Assembly: GCF_009258045.1 (NCBI RefSeq) | Contig: NZ_CP041166.1 | Location: forward strand, 1,612,001-1,676,000 | Source of the DNA: Sulfurimonas xiamenensis | GTDB lineage: Bacteria; Campylobacterota; Campylobacteria; Campylobacterales; Sulfurimonadaceae | Direction of reading: 5' to 3' | DNA length: 64,000 nt | Shown here: positions 34,581 to 43,561 of the stretch, piece after piece | How the letters are laid out: each line of letters opens with the position of its first letter | Numbering within the stretch: the stretch's first letter is position 1 | Position numbers and translations under genes: made by a program | The notes under the pieces: model-generated | Seen by the model: the letters and a program-made list of their open reading frames with translations, nothing else | Databases searched by the model: none | What the model was told of the DNA's origin: nothing

Positions 34581-35509
34581 ACTTCTTTAAGCGTTATTCT
34601 GTTTCTTCCCATATTTTTACTTTCATAGAGTGCCTTATCAGCCATTTTTAGAAGCTCTTCAGAAGAGTATATTCCACCTACGCTTACGCAAACCAAACCA
34701 AAACTCACTGTTACATACTTCGATATTTCAGATTTTTCATGTACTAAACGCAAACATTCAATATTTTCTTTTACCTTTTGCGTCAATCTTAGCATGTCAT
34801 TTTTGGATATTAAACTTAAAACAAAGACAAATTCTTCTCCTCCATATCTAGCTACTATATCTATCTGCCTACTAAAATTCTGTTTCAAAATATCTGCAAC
34901 GGCACGAATAACTTCATCCCCCATTTGATGCCCGTAAGTGTCGTTATATGCTTTAAAATAGTCTATATCGCAAATCCCGATAGCAAAATCAAGATGCCCT
35001 CTTACAGCTCTGCTAAACTCCTTTTCATAATTTTCATCAAAGTATCTTCTATTATAAAGCCCTGTAAGTCCGTCAGTTATTGCTCGCTTGTCAAGTTCTC
35101 TATTTCTTTTATTCAATTTATCTAAAATCTCTACCTCTTTCGTAATATCCTTAAAGACAACTACAACACCATTGTCATTAAATGGCGCCACATTAAGGCT
35201 AACTGGAAACAACTTACCGCTCTTTGTTATAAAACACTCTTGAGAAACTCTTTTTTTCCCATCTTTAAGAGTACTATAAATGGGACACTCACCTTCTAAA
35301 TACCTACTTTTGTCAAATTTGCTATAGTGAAAAATATCATGTTGTTGTTTATATAAAATTTCTTCTTTATTGAACTCTAGCATCTCTAAAGCACTTTGAT
35401 TGATAAAAAAACATACCCCGTTTTTATCAACCCCATATACACCCTCACCAATAGCCTCTAACATTAAAGTATTTCGAACTAATATTTCATTTATTTTGAC
35501 TTGCTTCAT
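34577..35509 (-). CDS. PAS-GGDEF diguanylate cyclase
   Basis: 310 residues from the ATG at 35509, which has AAAGG seven bases upstream; a TTG at 35527 is the alternative. An N-terminal PAS domain (EGVYGVDKNGVCFFINQSAL) covers about residues 10-125 and a GGDEF domain the rest. The active site is GGEEF, and an RxxD inhibitory site (RQID) lies five residues before it, so product feedback by c-di-GMP is expected. It has no membrane helix, so it is a cytoplasmic sensor. Confidence 0.92.
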   Translation of the reverse strand: MKQVKINEILVRNTLMLEAIGEGVYGVDKNGVCFFINQSALEMLEFNKEEILYKQQHDIFHYSKFDKSRYLEGECPIYSTLKDGKKRVSQECFITKSGKLFPVSLNVAPFNDNGVVVVFKDITKEVEILDKLNKRNRELDKRAITDGLTGLYNRRYFDENYEKEFSRAVRGHLDFAIGICDIDYFKAYNDTYGHQMGDEVIRAVADILKQNFSRQIDIVARYGGEEFVFVLSLISKNDMLRLTQKVKENIECLRLVHEKSEISKYVTVSFGLVCVSVGGIYSSEELLKMADKALYESKNMGRNRITLKEV

Positions 35510-35639
35510 CCTTTCACCTTTAATCAAATAGGAATTTATATATTTGCTATATATAGTAATGCCTTATACAGTATTGTTATATATCATTATATATTGCTAA
35601 ACTTAAAATGAAAATAAATAATTTTAAAAGTGATATTAA

Positions 35640-35906
35640 ATGAAAAGTTTATCTGTAGTAAGTGAAGAAGATTTAAATAAATTTTACCAAACTATATCTA
35701 ATAATGTTCAAAGAATAAGGCAGGAAAAAAATAAACCTCAGTTAGATTTGGTACTAGAAATGGGTTTAAAATCAACTTCATTTTATAGTAAATGCGAAAA
35801 TGCAAAAGACAATCATCATTTTAATTTGGAGCATATATATAAAATAGCGGTTGCACTAAATGTTGATATTTTAGAATTTTTTAAAGGAGTGCATACAACT
35901 ACATGA
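35640..35906 (+). CDS. Small XRE-type helix-turn-helix protein
   Basis: 88 residues. A Cro/C1-type HTH spans most of the protein (NNVQRIRQEKNKPQLDLV to IAVALNVDILEFF), with the SxxSKxE-like recognition helix TSFYSKCENAK. It is a likely DNA-binding regulator. It is transcribed away from the diguanylate cyclase gene; the 130-bp gap contains AT-rich partial palindromes (CTATATATAG near 35549 and TATATATCATTATATA near 35580) that could be its operator. The target is unknown. Confidence 0.75.
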   Translation: MKSLSVVSEEDLNKFYQTISNNVQRIRQEKNKPQLDLVLEMGLKSTSFYSKCENAKDNHHFNLEHIYKIAVALNVDILEFFKGVHTTT

Positions 35907-35991
35907 TACTTTAGCTATCTCTTCTCCTTTATAAACAATTAAAACTTATGATTTTCATGTTATTAACTTCGTATTGTTAGAAGATTTTGAT

Positions 35992-36025
35992 TTGCACCTT
36001 GAAGAGAAAAGATTCTCAAGGGCAA
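35992..36025. terminator. Hairpin between the HTH gene and the end of the nuo operon
   Basis: TTGC(A)CCTTGA pairs with TCAAGGGCAA, with a further inner GAGA/TCTC pairing. It lies 31 bp beyond the nuoN stop, between convergent genes, so it may end both transcripts. It lacks a strong U-run. The rest of 35907-36055 shows nothing else. Confidence 0.4.
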
Positions 36026-36055
36026 ATATATATTAAAATAAAAATACGGATATAT

Positions 36056-37564
36056 TTAGTATCCGCTGTTATATACAAAAACTGTAATAAAGTCTAACAA
36101 TTGATTAATTGATAAAAAAGCAAAAATTGTTCCTATTGCAGCAATGCCGATAATTGTTTTTAGAGGAAGTGTAGCATTTGCGCTATAAACATGACCGTTG
36201 CTTCCGACTACAGGCTCTTTCATAAACATATAGACGATAAGTTTCAGATAGTAATATCCAGCTATTGCGGAGTTTAAAGCCATAATAAGAGCTAAAACAG
36301 TATATCCGCCAGTAACTGCAGAACTTATCAGGTACATTTTACCCCAAAAAAGAGCAAACGGAGGAATACCTGCCAAACTTAACATAAACAGAGCCATAAT
36401 TGAAGCTGCAACAGGAGAAGTTTTTATCATTCCTGCAAATTTATCATAACTATGATCTGATTGCTGATGTGCAGGAAGATTTTTCTGTCTGCTTATCCAA
36501 AGCATAGAGAATGACCCTAGATTGGTAAAACTAAAAAGTATCCAGTATAAAAAGAGTGCGCTGTTTGACTGTGTTGTACCTATCAAAATTGCAGCCATTA
36601 CAAAACCTGCATGCGAGATTGAGCTGTATGCCAGCATTCTTTTTACATCTGTTTGTACTAAAGCCCAAACATTTGCCATAGTCATAGTAACAATTACACC
36701 GATATACAAAATCATTTCCAACCAGATAACACCGCTATGAATTAAGAACTCGAAAATTCTCATTGCAACTACAAATGCGGCAATTTTTGGAATAATAGAC
36801 ATATAACCTGCTAATGCCGCCGATGAACCCTCATAAACATCCGGTGTCCAAGTATGAAATGGAACCATAGAGAGTTTAAAACCAAATGAAGCTAGAAAAA
36901 ATACAACACCGACAAGCACAAAACCTATGTCTGCATAGTTATTGGCTGTAAGTACAGCCGCGATTTGGTTAATCTCAACCGAACCAGTAAGCGCATAAAA
37001 TATCATGGAGCCGAAGCTGTAAAAACCTGCAGCCAATGCACCCATTGTAAAGTATTTTACAGCAGCTTCAAACGACTTGTCACGGTTATGCATAGCAATA
37101 AGCGTATATAGCGCCAGCGAAGCGGTCTCAAGCCCTACAAAGATAAGGATAAGATTGTCCGTTGCAACCATAAACTGAAAGCCTGCAATCATAAATAAGA
37201 AAAGTGCAAAAAATTCAGGGTATGAGAATTCATGGAATCTTTTATGTGTAAGTGCAAGCGGAATAAAAAGTATAGATGCACCGACAATTATAAATTGAGA
37301 TAAGATAGCCAAACCGTCTATAAGCATTACATCAAAAACACCCATAACCGTTCCGTTTTCTTCAAAAATACCCGCAGAATCGATTAACGCTACAAAGTCC
37401 ACCCCTAAAATAAGAAGACTTATCATAACATACAGAGACTTATGTTGATCACTTTTAAACAGATCAATAACTAAAACTAATAAAGCTCCAATAATTGGAA
37501 TTAACATTGGCACGAGAGTCGTTAAGTTTAGCGACTCAATTGAAACATCTATAGGTGATAACAT
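36056..37564 (-). CDS. nuoN: NADH-quinone oxidoreductase subunit N
   Basis: 502-residue antiporter-like membrane subunit of complex I, 13-14 helices. The conserved Glu of TM5 is in [13 protein letters not shown], and the proton-path segment reads [19 protein letters not shown]. It is the last gene of the operon and overlaps the nuoM stop by one base. Confidence 0.97.
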   Translation of the reverse strand: MLSPIDVSIESLNLTTLVPMLIPIIGALLVLVIDLFKSDQHKSLYVMISLLILGVDFVALIDSAGIFEENGTVMGVFDVMLIDGLAILSQFIIVGASILFIPLALTHKRFHEFSYPEFFALFLFMIAGFQFMVATDNLILIFVGLETASLALYTLIAMHNRDKSFEAAVKYFTMGALAAGFYSFGSMIFYALTGSVEINQIAAVLTANNYADIGFVLVGVVFFLASFGFKLSMVPFHTWTPDVYEGSSAALAGYMSIIPKIAAFVVAMRIFEFLIHSGVIWLEMILYIGVIVTMTMANVWALVQTDVKRMLAYSSISHAGFVMAAILIGTTQSNSALFLYWILFSFTNLGSFSMLWISRQKNLPAHQQSDHSYDKFAGMIKTSPVAASIMALFMLSLAGIPPFALFWGKMYLISSAVTGGYTVLALIMALNSAIAGYYYLKLIVYMFMKEPVVGSNGHVYSANATLPLKTIIGIAAIGTIFAFLSINQLLDFITVFVYNSGY

Positions 37565-39111
37565 TAGTGTGCCTCCTCTTCTGAACTGATTTTTGTATCT
37601 TTAACAATATTAGGAATTCTATTTTTTGCCTCTTGCGTTAACGCTTTTTCATGCATTAATTCAACAACAGACTCTACACTTGTATTGATTGGCCCTAAAA
37701 CCGGCTTAGGATAAACTCCCAGCCAAACAGTTATAATTGCCAAAGGAATCAAAGCAATAAGTTCTCTTTTGTTTATATCTGGTAAATTTTTATTTTCATC
37801 TTTTGTAACTTCACCAAAAAACATCTTTTTATACGCTGCCAACATATAGATAGCACCGACAATAATAGCTGTTCCTGCAAGAAGAGTTAAAATATGAGAC
37901 TGTTTGTAAAAACCAAGAAGACTTAAAAATTCACCTACAAAGTTTATAGTTAAAGGAAGTCCGACAGAAGCCATCAGCATAAGACCGAATATTGTCGCAT
38001 ATCTAGGCATAACATTTGCCAATCCGCCAAATTCACTCATAAGTTTTGTATGTCTTCTATCATAAATAACACCAACCAAGAAGAATAGTGCACCTGAAAC
38101 AACACCGTGAGCTATCATTAAAAAGATTGAACCTGAAATACCCTCAACATTAAGAGCAAATGTTCCTAAAATAATAACACCCATATGTGAAACGGAAGAG
38201 TAAGCAACAACCTGTTTAATATCTTTTTGCGCATACGCCACCATAGCAGTATAAACAATCATAATAATTGCCAAAACAGCTATCGGGAACATAAAGTAAA
38301 CCGAAGCATCCGGAAATAATGGAAGAGAAAAGCGGATAAATGCATATGTACCCATTTTTAAAAGTATTGCCGCTAGTATCACAGAACCGATAGTCGGTGC
38401 TTGACCGTGCGCATAAGGCAGCCAAGTATGAAATGGAAACATAGGAACCTTGATAGCAAAACCAAAAAAGAATGCCACAAATAACCAGATTTGAAATGAT
38501 TCAGGAAGAATCAGACGATACCAATCAAGAATCGCAAAACTCCACTGACCTGTCGCCTGATAGTAAAAGTACGCCATAAAGAGCATACCCACAAGCATAA
38601 CAAGTGAACCTGTAAATGTGTACAAAAAGAATTTTACTGATGCGTAAATTCTAAGCGGCCCGCCCCATGCTCCGATAATATAAAGCATAGGTACAAGAGA
38701 AAGTTCCCAAAAAAGATAAAACACAATTGCATCTAAAGCTGCAAATACACCAACCATTGTCATTTGCAAGAACAAAAGGGTAATAATCATATTTTTTACA
38801 TCTTTAGTATCAGTAAGCGAAGCAATCCCGATCATTGTAAAAAATGCCGCTAAAATGATAATAAAGAGTGAAATTCCATCAACACCAACGATATAGTTGA
38901 TACCAAATGTCGGAACAAGAGCAATATGCTCCATAAACTGCATCCCCGATATATTTGAGTCAAATGCAAACCAAAGCAATAAAGCCAATGCAAATTCAAT
39001 TGTAGCAACTGCAGTACCATATGCACGCATACTCTCTTTGTTAACTGCAAATCCAAACATGGCTGCTAGTGCCGGGAAGAAAATTAAAATCGATAAGATA
39101 TGATCCAACAT
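37564..39111 (-). CDS. nuoM: NADH-quinone oxidoreductase subunit M
   Basis: 515-residue antiporter-like proton-pumping subunit. Key charged residues are visible in [15 protein letters not shown] (TM5 Glu) and [15 protein letters not shown] with the lysine in [10 protein letters not shown]. Three bp separate it from nuoL. Confidence 0.97.
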   Translation of the reverse strand: MLDHILSILIFFPALAAMFGFAVNKESMRAYGTAVATIEFALALLLWFAFDSNISGMQFMEHIALVPTFGINYIVGVDGISLFIIILAAFFTMIGIASLTDTKDVKNMIITLLFLQMTMVGVFAALDAIVFYLFWELSLVPMLYIIGAWGGPLRIYASVKFFLYTFTGSLVMLVGMLFMAYFYYQATGQWSFAILDWYRLILPESFQIWLFVAFFFGFAIKVPMFPFHTWLPYAHGQAPTIGSVILAAILLKMGTYAFIRFSLPLFPDASVYFMFPIAVLAIIMIVYTAMVAYAQKDIKQVVAYSSVSHMGVIILGTFALNVEGISGSIFLMIAHGVVSGALFFLVGVIYDRRHTKLMSEFGGLANVMPRYATIFGLMLMASVGLPLTINFVGEFLSLLGFYKQSHILTLLAGTAIIVGAIYMLAAYKKMFFGEVTKDENKNLPDINKRELIALIPLAIITVWLGVYPKPVLGPINTSVESVVELMHEKALTQEAKNRIPNIVKDTKISSEEEAH

Positions 39112-39114
39112 CTA

Positions 39115-41037
39115 TTAAACTCCTAAACCTGAAAGAAATACTTTGATCTCTTCAGAATATTTAGCCGCAAGTCCAAAAACTACAGCTAGTGACAACAGGG
39201 CAACAGTTCCTGCTACCATCCACTTAAGCATCGTTGATAGATTACCACTTTGCATAACTCTTGTTTTCTCACCTGTTTGATAAAATACATTTGCAATTCC
39301 ATCAACACTTGCATCAACAATTTTTTGATCAACTTTTGTCCAAAATACATCTGAAAGTTCTCTATATCCTTTAATTATATAGTTTTCATAAAAGTATGGA
39401 ATATAGTACTGATTTATAAGTAGTTTATAGATAAAACTATTCTCCATTTTAGATGTTCCATCAGGCACTTTGATATCTCTGTTTGTATATTTATTGTATG
39501 CATAAAGAATCGCCACAATAACTAAAAGTTGAGTTCCTATTGTCATAATCCAATATGTCGCTGCTGAGTGAACATGGTACTCTGTCGCAGGTAAAAGCTG
39601 TGTAACCATCTCAAAATAAGTCATTTTAAAAGCACCTGCTATCATTGCTAAAAGTAAAAGTGGACTCATAGCAACAAGCATAAATTTATATGCTTCATGC
39701 GGATGAATGCCAAAGAGTTTGTATCTCTCTTCGCCGTGAAAGATAAGCGCAACAAGTCTAAATGAGTAAAATGCCGTTAAACCTGCCGTAAACAGCAATA
39801 CAGTATAGATAATATAGTGATGATCAACAAATGCAACCTCTAAGATAAGATCTTTAGAGAAAAATCCTGCAAATGGAAAAATTCCCGCAAGTGCAACTGA
39901 AGCAATTGTCATCATAACAAATGTACCTTTCATTACCTTGCCAAGTCCCCCCATTTTAAAAGGGTCAAGTTCATCATGCATCGCATGCATAACATTTCCT
40001 GCACCCAAGAATAAAAGTGCTTTAAAAAATGCGTGAGCCATAAGATGAAAAAGTGCGACCCAGTAAGCTCCCAAACCTGCAGCTGCAAACATGTAGCCGA
40101 GTTGTGAAAGTGTTGAGTAAGCGATAATTCTTTTCATATCACGGTTTACAAGAGCCATTGATGCGGCAAAAAGCGCAACAAATGCCCCTAAAGATGCGAT
40201 AAACAATCCAACATTTGGAATCAAATCATAAAGCGGATTTGCACGAATAACCAAGTATACACCTGCTGTAACCATTGTTGCCGCGTGGATAAGAGCAGAA
40301 ACCGGAGTTGGTCCCTCCATCGCATCAGCAAGCCAAGTATGAAGCGGGAACTGAGCCGATTTACCCATAGCACCAATAAATAAGAATATACCCATCCATG
40401 TCAATATTTCTGTTTCCAACCCTTGCATTGCTGCAAAAGCACCTTCATACTGAAGTGTGCCAGTATTCCAGTAAATCAAAAAGATACCGATAAGCATTCC
40501 AAGGTCTGCAATACGGTTCATAATAAAAGCTTCATTAGCTGCCCATGAAGCACTCTCTTTTTGATACCAAAAACCGATTAACAACCATGAACAAAGACCA
40601 ACGCCTTCCCATCCGATAAATAGACCTGCAAAGTTATCACTCATTACTAAAATCAACATAGAAAAAACAAAAGCTGAGAGATAAGAGAAAAATCTATTAA
40701 ACCCTTTATCGTGATCCATATAACCGATAGCATAAACATGAACAACAGTTGAAACTAAAGTTACAACTATCATCATAGTAACACTTACCTGATCTACAAC
40801 AAAACCAAATGGTATATAAAGATCCCCTGTCGCCATCCATGTCATCATCTCTACATGAAGAGTCAATCCCGTACCAAGTACGAAAAAGAGAAGGATAAGA
40901 CTACTTAAAAGCGAAACGCCCAGCAAAATACTTGGAACAATGCCCGCTATTTTTGTTTTTGGCGATGCACCAAAAAGTGCTGCAAACAAAGAACCAACTA
41001 AAGGTGAAAAAAGTGCAGTATATAAAAACAGTTCCAT
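39115..41037 (-). CDS. nuoL: NADH-quinone oxidoreductase subunit L
   Basis: 640-residue largest antiporter-like subunit. FIGWEGVGLCSWLLIGFW carries the conserved Glu, and FPLHTWLADAMEGPTPVSAL is the Pfam signature. The C-terminal third (IMTIGTQLLVIVAILYAYN onward) forms the lateral helix and final membrane anchor. It follows nuoK by 3 bp. Confidence 0.97.
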   Translation of the reverse strand: MELFLYTALFSPLVGSLFAALFGASPKTKIAGIVPSILLGVSLLSSLILLFFVLGTGLTLHVEMMTWMATGDLYIPFGFVVDQVSVTMMIVVTLVSTVVHVYAIGYMDHDKGFNRFFSYLSAFVFSMLILVMSDNFAGLFIGWEGVGLCSWLLIGFWYQKESASWAANEAFIMNRIADLGMLIGIFLIYWNTGTLQYEGAFAAMQGLETEILTWMGIFLFIGAMGKSAQFPLHTWLADAMEGPTPVSALIHAATMVTAGVYLVIRANPLYDLIPNVGLFIASLGAFVALFAASMALVNRDMKRIIAYSTLSQLGYMFAAAGLGAYWVALFHLMAHAFFKALLFLGAGNVMHAMHDELDPFKMGGLGKVMKGTFVMMTIASVALAGIFPFAGFFSKDLILEVAFVDHHYIIYTVLLFTAGLTAFYSFRLVALIFHGEERYKLFGIHPHEAYKFMLVAMSPLLLLAMIAGAFKMTYFEMVTQLLPATEYHVHSAATYWIMTIGTQLLVIVAILYAYNKYTNRDIKVPDGTSKMENSFIYKLLINQYYIPYFYENYIIKGYRELSDVFWTKVDQKIVDASVDGIANVFYQTGEKTRVMQSGNLSTMLKWMVAGTVALLSLAVVFGLAAKYSEEIKVFLSGLGV

Positions 41038-41040
41038 CTT

Positions 41041-41349
41041 TTATCCTCTCATCGTTGACATGTTGTCAAGATCTATATTGTTATGTTTTTTATGCCAAAC
41101 AATCAAAAGACCAAGTCCTACGGCAACTTCCGATGCAGCAATCGCTATAACAAAAAATGCAAACATCTGCCCTGTTAAATCACCGTAATAGTGTGAAATG
41201 GCTGCAAAAGAGATATTAACCGAATTTAATAGTATCTCTGTTGCAAAAAAGAGCATTAATAAATTTTTTCTTCTCATAACACCCACCAAACCTATAGCAA
41301 AAAGGATGGTTGAGAGCACAAGATAGTGATTTAATCCAATTTCCATCAT
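41041..41349 (-). CDS. nuoK: NADH-quinone oxidoreductase subunit K
   Basis: 102 residues, three helices. The two conserved membrane glutamates essential for proton translocation are in FFATEILLNSVN and VIAIAASEVAVGLGLL. It overlaps nuoJ by 4 bp. Confidence 0.96.
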   Translation of the reverse strand: MMEIGLNHYLVLSTILFAIGLVGVMRRKNLLMLFFATEILLNSVNISFAAISHYYGDLTGQMFAFFVIAIAASEVAVGLGLLIVWHKKHNNIDLDNMSTMRG

Positions 41350-41924
41350 GAGATCACCTTTTTATTTTTATCTTCTTCTCTCATCATTAAAATTTCTTGT
41401 TCATTCATAAGAGTAAGAGATAGATCCATTTTCTTTCCTGCAAGTACTATTCCTGCAACCATAGCAACAAGAAGCATTACAGCTGCAACTTCAAATGGAA
41501 CAAGATACTTTGTAAAAAGCACCATACCGACTTCTTGAACATTTCCTGCACCTTCTGTTACAGGATATAGTGCCTCTATATTATTACCGACAATAGGAGC
41601 AGCAACAATAATAACAACTAAAACAGCACTTATAATACTTAATCCAAAAATAATCGCTTTATTCCCCTGTTTCTCTTTTACCTCTCTTGTTGTATCAAAA
41701 AACATCATACCAAAAGCGTAAAGAGCCATTACAGCACCGGAATAAACGACGATTTGAACCGCGCCTAAAAACTCAGCACCGAGAATAAAGAAAAATGCTG
41801 ATATGAAAATCATTCCTGCTGCTAATGCGCTAAGAGCATACAACGCTTGTGATGTCGTTACTGCTATATAAAACATTGCTATTGTCAAAAAAGCAAACAA
41901 ATAAAAAGCTATCGCTTCAAACAT
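41346..41924 (-). CDS. nuoJ: NADH-quinone oxidoreductase subunit J
   Basis: About 192 residues, five helices; the flexible TM3 segment QIVVYSGAVMALYAFGMM is typical. The ATG at 41924 has AGGAG seven bases away and is preferred to the TTG at 41930. The tail is charged and slightly longer than in E. coli. Confidence 0.95.
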   Translation of the reverse strand: MFEAIAFYLFAFLTIAMFYIAVTTSQALYALSALAAGMIFISAFFFILGAEFLGAVQIVVYSGAVMALYAFGMMFFDTTREVKEKQGNKAIIFGLSIISAVLVVIIVAAPIVGNNIEALYPVTEGAGNVQEVGMVLFTKYLVPFEVAAVMLLVAMVAGIVLAGKKMDLSLTLMNEQEILMMREEDKNKKVIS

Positions 41925-41935
41925 AACCAAACTCC

Positions 41936-42562
41936 TTAATATGCTAGAGGTGTTTTTTTAACACGCTCATCTTCATGTGGTGTAATTGCACCAAAGCCTT
42001 CAAATTCAACCTGTTTTCCGGCTTTCATTTGATCAAGCGGCGTCAACATATCTTGATACATTGTAAAATGCTCTCTTTGATCACTTGCATTTTCATACTC
42101 GCCGCCATGTGTAATCGCAAGCTCCGGGCAAACTTCTGCACAGTAACCACAAAAAATACAACGGCCTAGATTAATGCTGTATTCAGTCACCTCTTTACGG
42201 GAATTTTCATCAAGTTTTGTGTCGATTCTGATGCAGTTAGAGATACAAATCTTTTCACAAAGACCACATCCTATACATCTCTCAGTATCTGATTCCCAAA
42301 GTCTCTTCATCTGATGCACGGCACGATACCGTGGACCAATAGGCATCTTTTCTAAAGGATACTTTACAGTGTGAGTATTAAATTTAATCATTTCACGCAA
42401 TACAACGCCAAGACCGACAAAAAGTTCGCCTCTTAAAGTTCTTTTTACTACTCTTTTAAATTTTGCCCAACCGTCGGTCGGATAATCCTCAATATCTACT
42501 AGATAGTAGTCACCTGTAACATTTCTATCGTTAAACTGTTCATTAAAATGTTCGTTATTCAT
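41936..42562 (-). CDS. nuoI: NADH-quinone oxidoreductase subunit I
   Basis: About 208 residues, peripheral ferredoxin-like subunit carrying clusters N6a and N6b: [11 protein letters not shown] and [12 protein letters not shown]. The ATG at 42562 with AAGGGG upstream is preferred to the GTG at 42568. The N-terminal 45 residues are extended relative to E. coli. Confidence 0.96.
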   Translation of the reverse strand: MNNEHFNEQFNDRNVTGDYYLVDIEDYPTDGWAKFKRVVKRTLRGELFVGLGVVLREMIKFNTHTVKYPLEKMPIGPRYRAVHQMKRLWESDTERCIGCGLCEKICISNCIRIDTKLDENSRKEVTEYSINLGRCIFCGYCAEVCPELAITHGGEYENASDQREHFTMYQDMLTPLDQMKAGKQVEFEGFGAITPHEDERVKKTPLAY

Positions 42563-42571
42563 ACCCACCCC

Positions 42572-43558
42572 TTACATCATAACTATACCAGTGATTACAA
42601 TATTAATCACTGCTATCGGCATTAAAACTTTCCAGCACAGCCACATAAGCTGATCTGGTCTTATATCTGGCCAAGCTGCTCTTGTCCACAAGAAAAAGAA
42701 GAAGAAGAATGCAACTTTAAGAAGTAAACCTATTGCGCCTAAAAAGCTTCCATCTCCATATCCGCCCAAGAAGATAAGAGCCATAACAAAAGAGATAAAG
42801 AACATATTTGCATACTCACCGATAAAGAAAAGTCCCCATCTCATACCTGAGTACTCCGTTCCAAATCCGTCAATGATCTCGTGATCGTTTGCTATTAAGT
42901 GAAACGGCGTTCTTCCCGTCTCAGCAAAAGCAGCTATCCAAAAGAGTATAAAAGCAACGGGTTGAGACCATACAATCCAATCTGTAATACCTCCTGCTTG
43001 ATACTCATTGAAATCAATCAACGATAAAGAACCGACCATCATAATAGGAGCTAAAATCGATAAGCCGGTAATTACCTCGTAAGAGATAAATATAGCAGCA
43101 CCCCTTGCAGCGGATATAAGCGAAAACTTATTCGCAGAAGCCATACCCCCAAGAAGAGGACCATATAGACCAACTCCCATAATCCCAAGAATATATAAAA
43201 TACCGATATTGATATCAGCTACTATCGGATGAACTTCATATCCAAAAATAGTAAAAGATGGTAAAAACGGAATTGCTGCTGCTGCCATAAACGCAGTTGC
43301 TGCCGTAATTACAGGTGCAATTTTAAATATTCTGCCAACTACATTTGTAGGAACAATATCCTCTTTTGTAAAGAGTTTAATCCCATCTGCCGCAACTTGT
43401 AAAAGTCCAAAAGGACCAACATTCACAGGTCCAAGACGACGCTGCATAAATGCAAGAACTTTTCTTTCAAAATAGGTTCCAATCCCCGCTAAAGCAGAAA
43501 ATACAAGTAAAATTACAACGATTTTAATAATCGATTCAATAAAATATGCTGTTTCCAT
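42572..43558 (-). CDS. nuoH: NADH-quinone oxidoreductase subunit H
   Basis: 328-residue membrane subunit forming the quinone chamber with NuoB and NuoD. ERKVLAFMQRRLGPVNVGPFG and AETGRTPFHLI...GFGTEYSG are signatures. The acidic loop reads NDHEIIDGF where many homologues have E/D-rich sequence, a mild departure. Confidence 0.96.
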   Translation of the reverse strand: METAYFIESIIKIVVILLVFSALAGIGTYFERKVLAFMQRRLGPVNVGPFGLLQVAADGIKLFTKEDIVPTNVVGRIFKIAPVITAATAFMAAAAIPFLPSFTIFGYEVHPIVADINIGILYILGIMGVGLYGPLLGGMASANKFSLISAARGAAIFISYEVITGLSILAPIMMVGSLSLIDFNEYQAGGITDWIVWSQPVAFILFWIAAFAETGRTPFHLIANDHEIIDGFGTEYSGMRWGLFFIGEYANMFFISFVMALIFLGGYGDGSFLGAIGLLLKVAFFFFFFLWTRAAWPDIRPDQLMWLCWKVLMPIAVINIVITGIVMM

Positions 43559-43561
43559 ATA

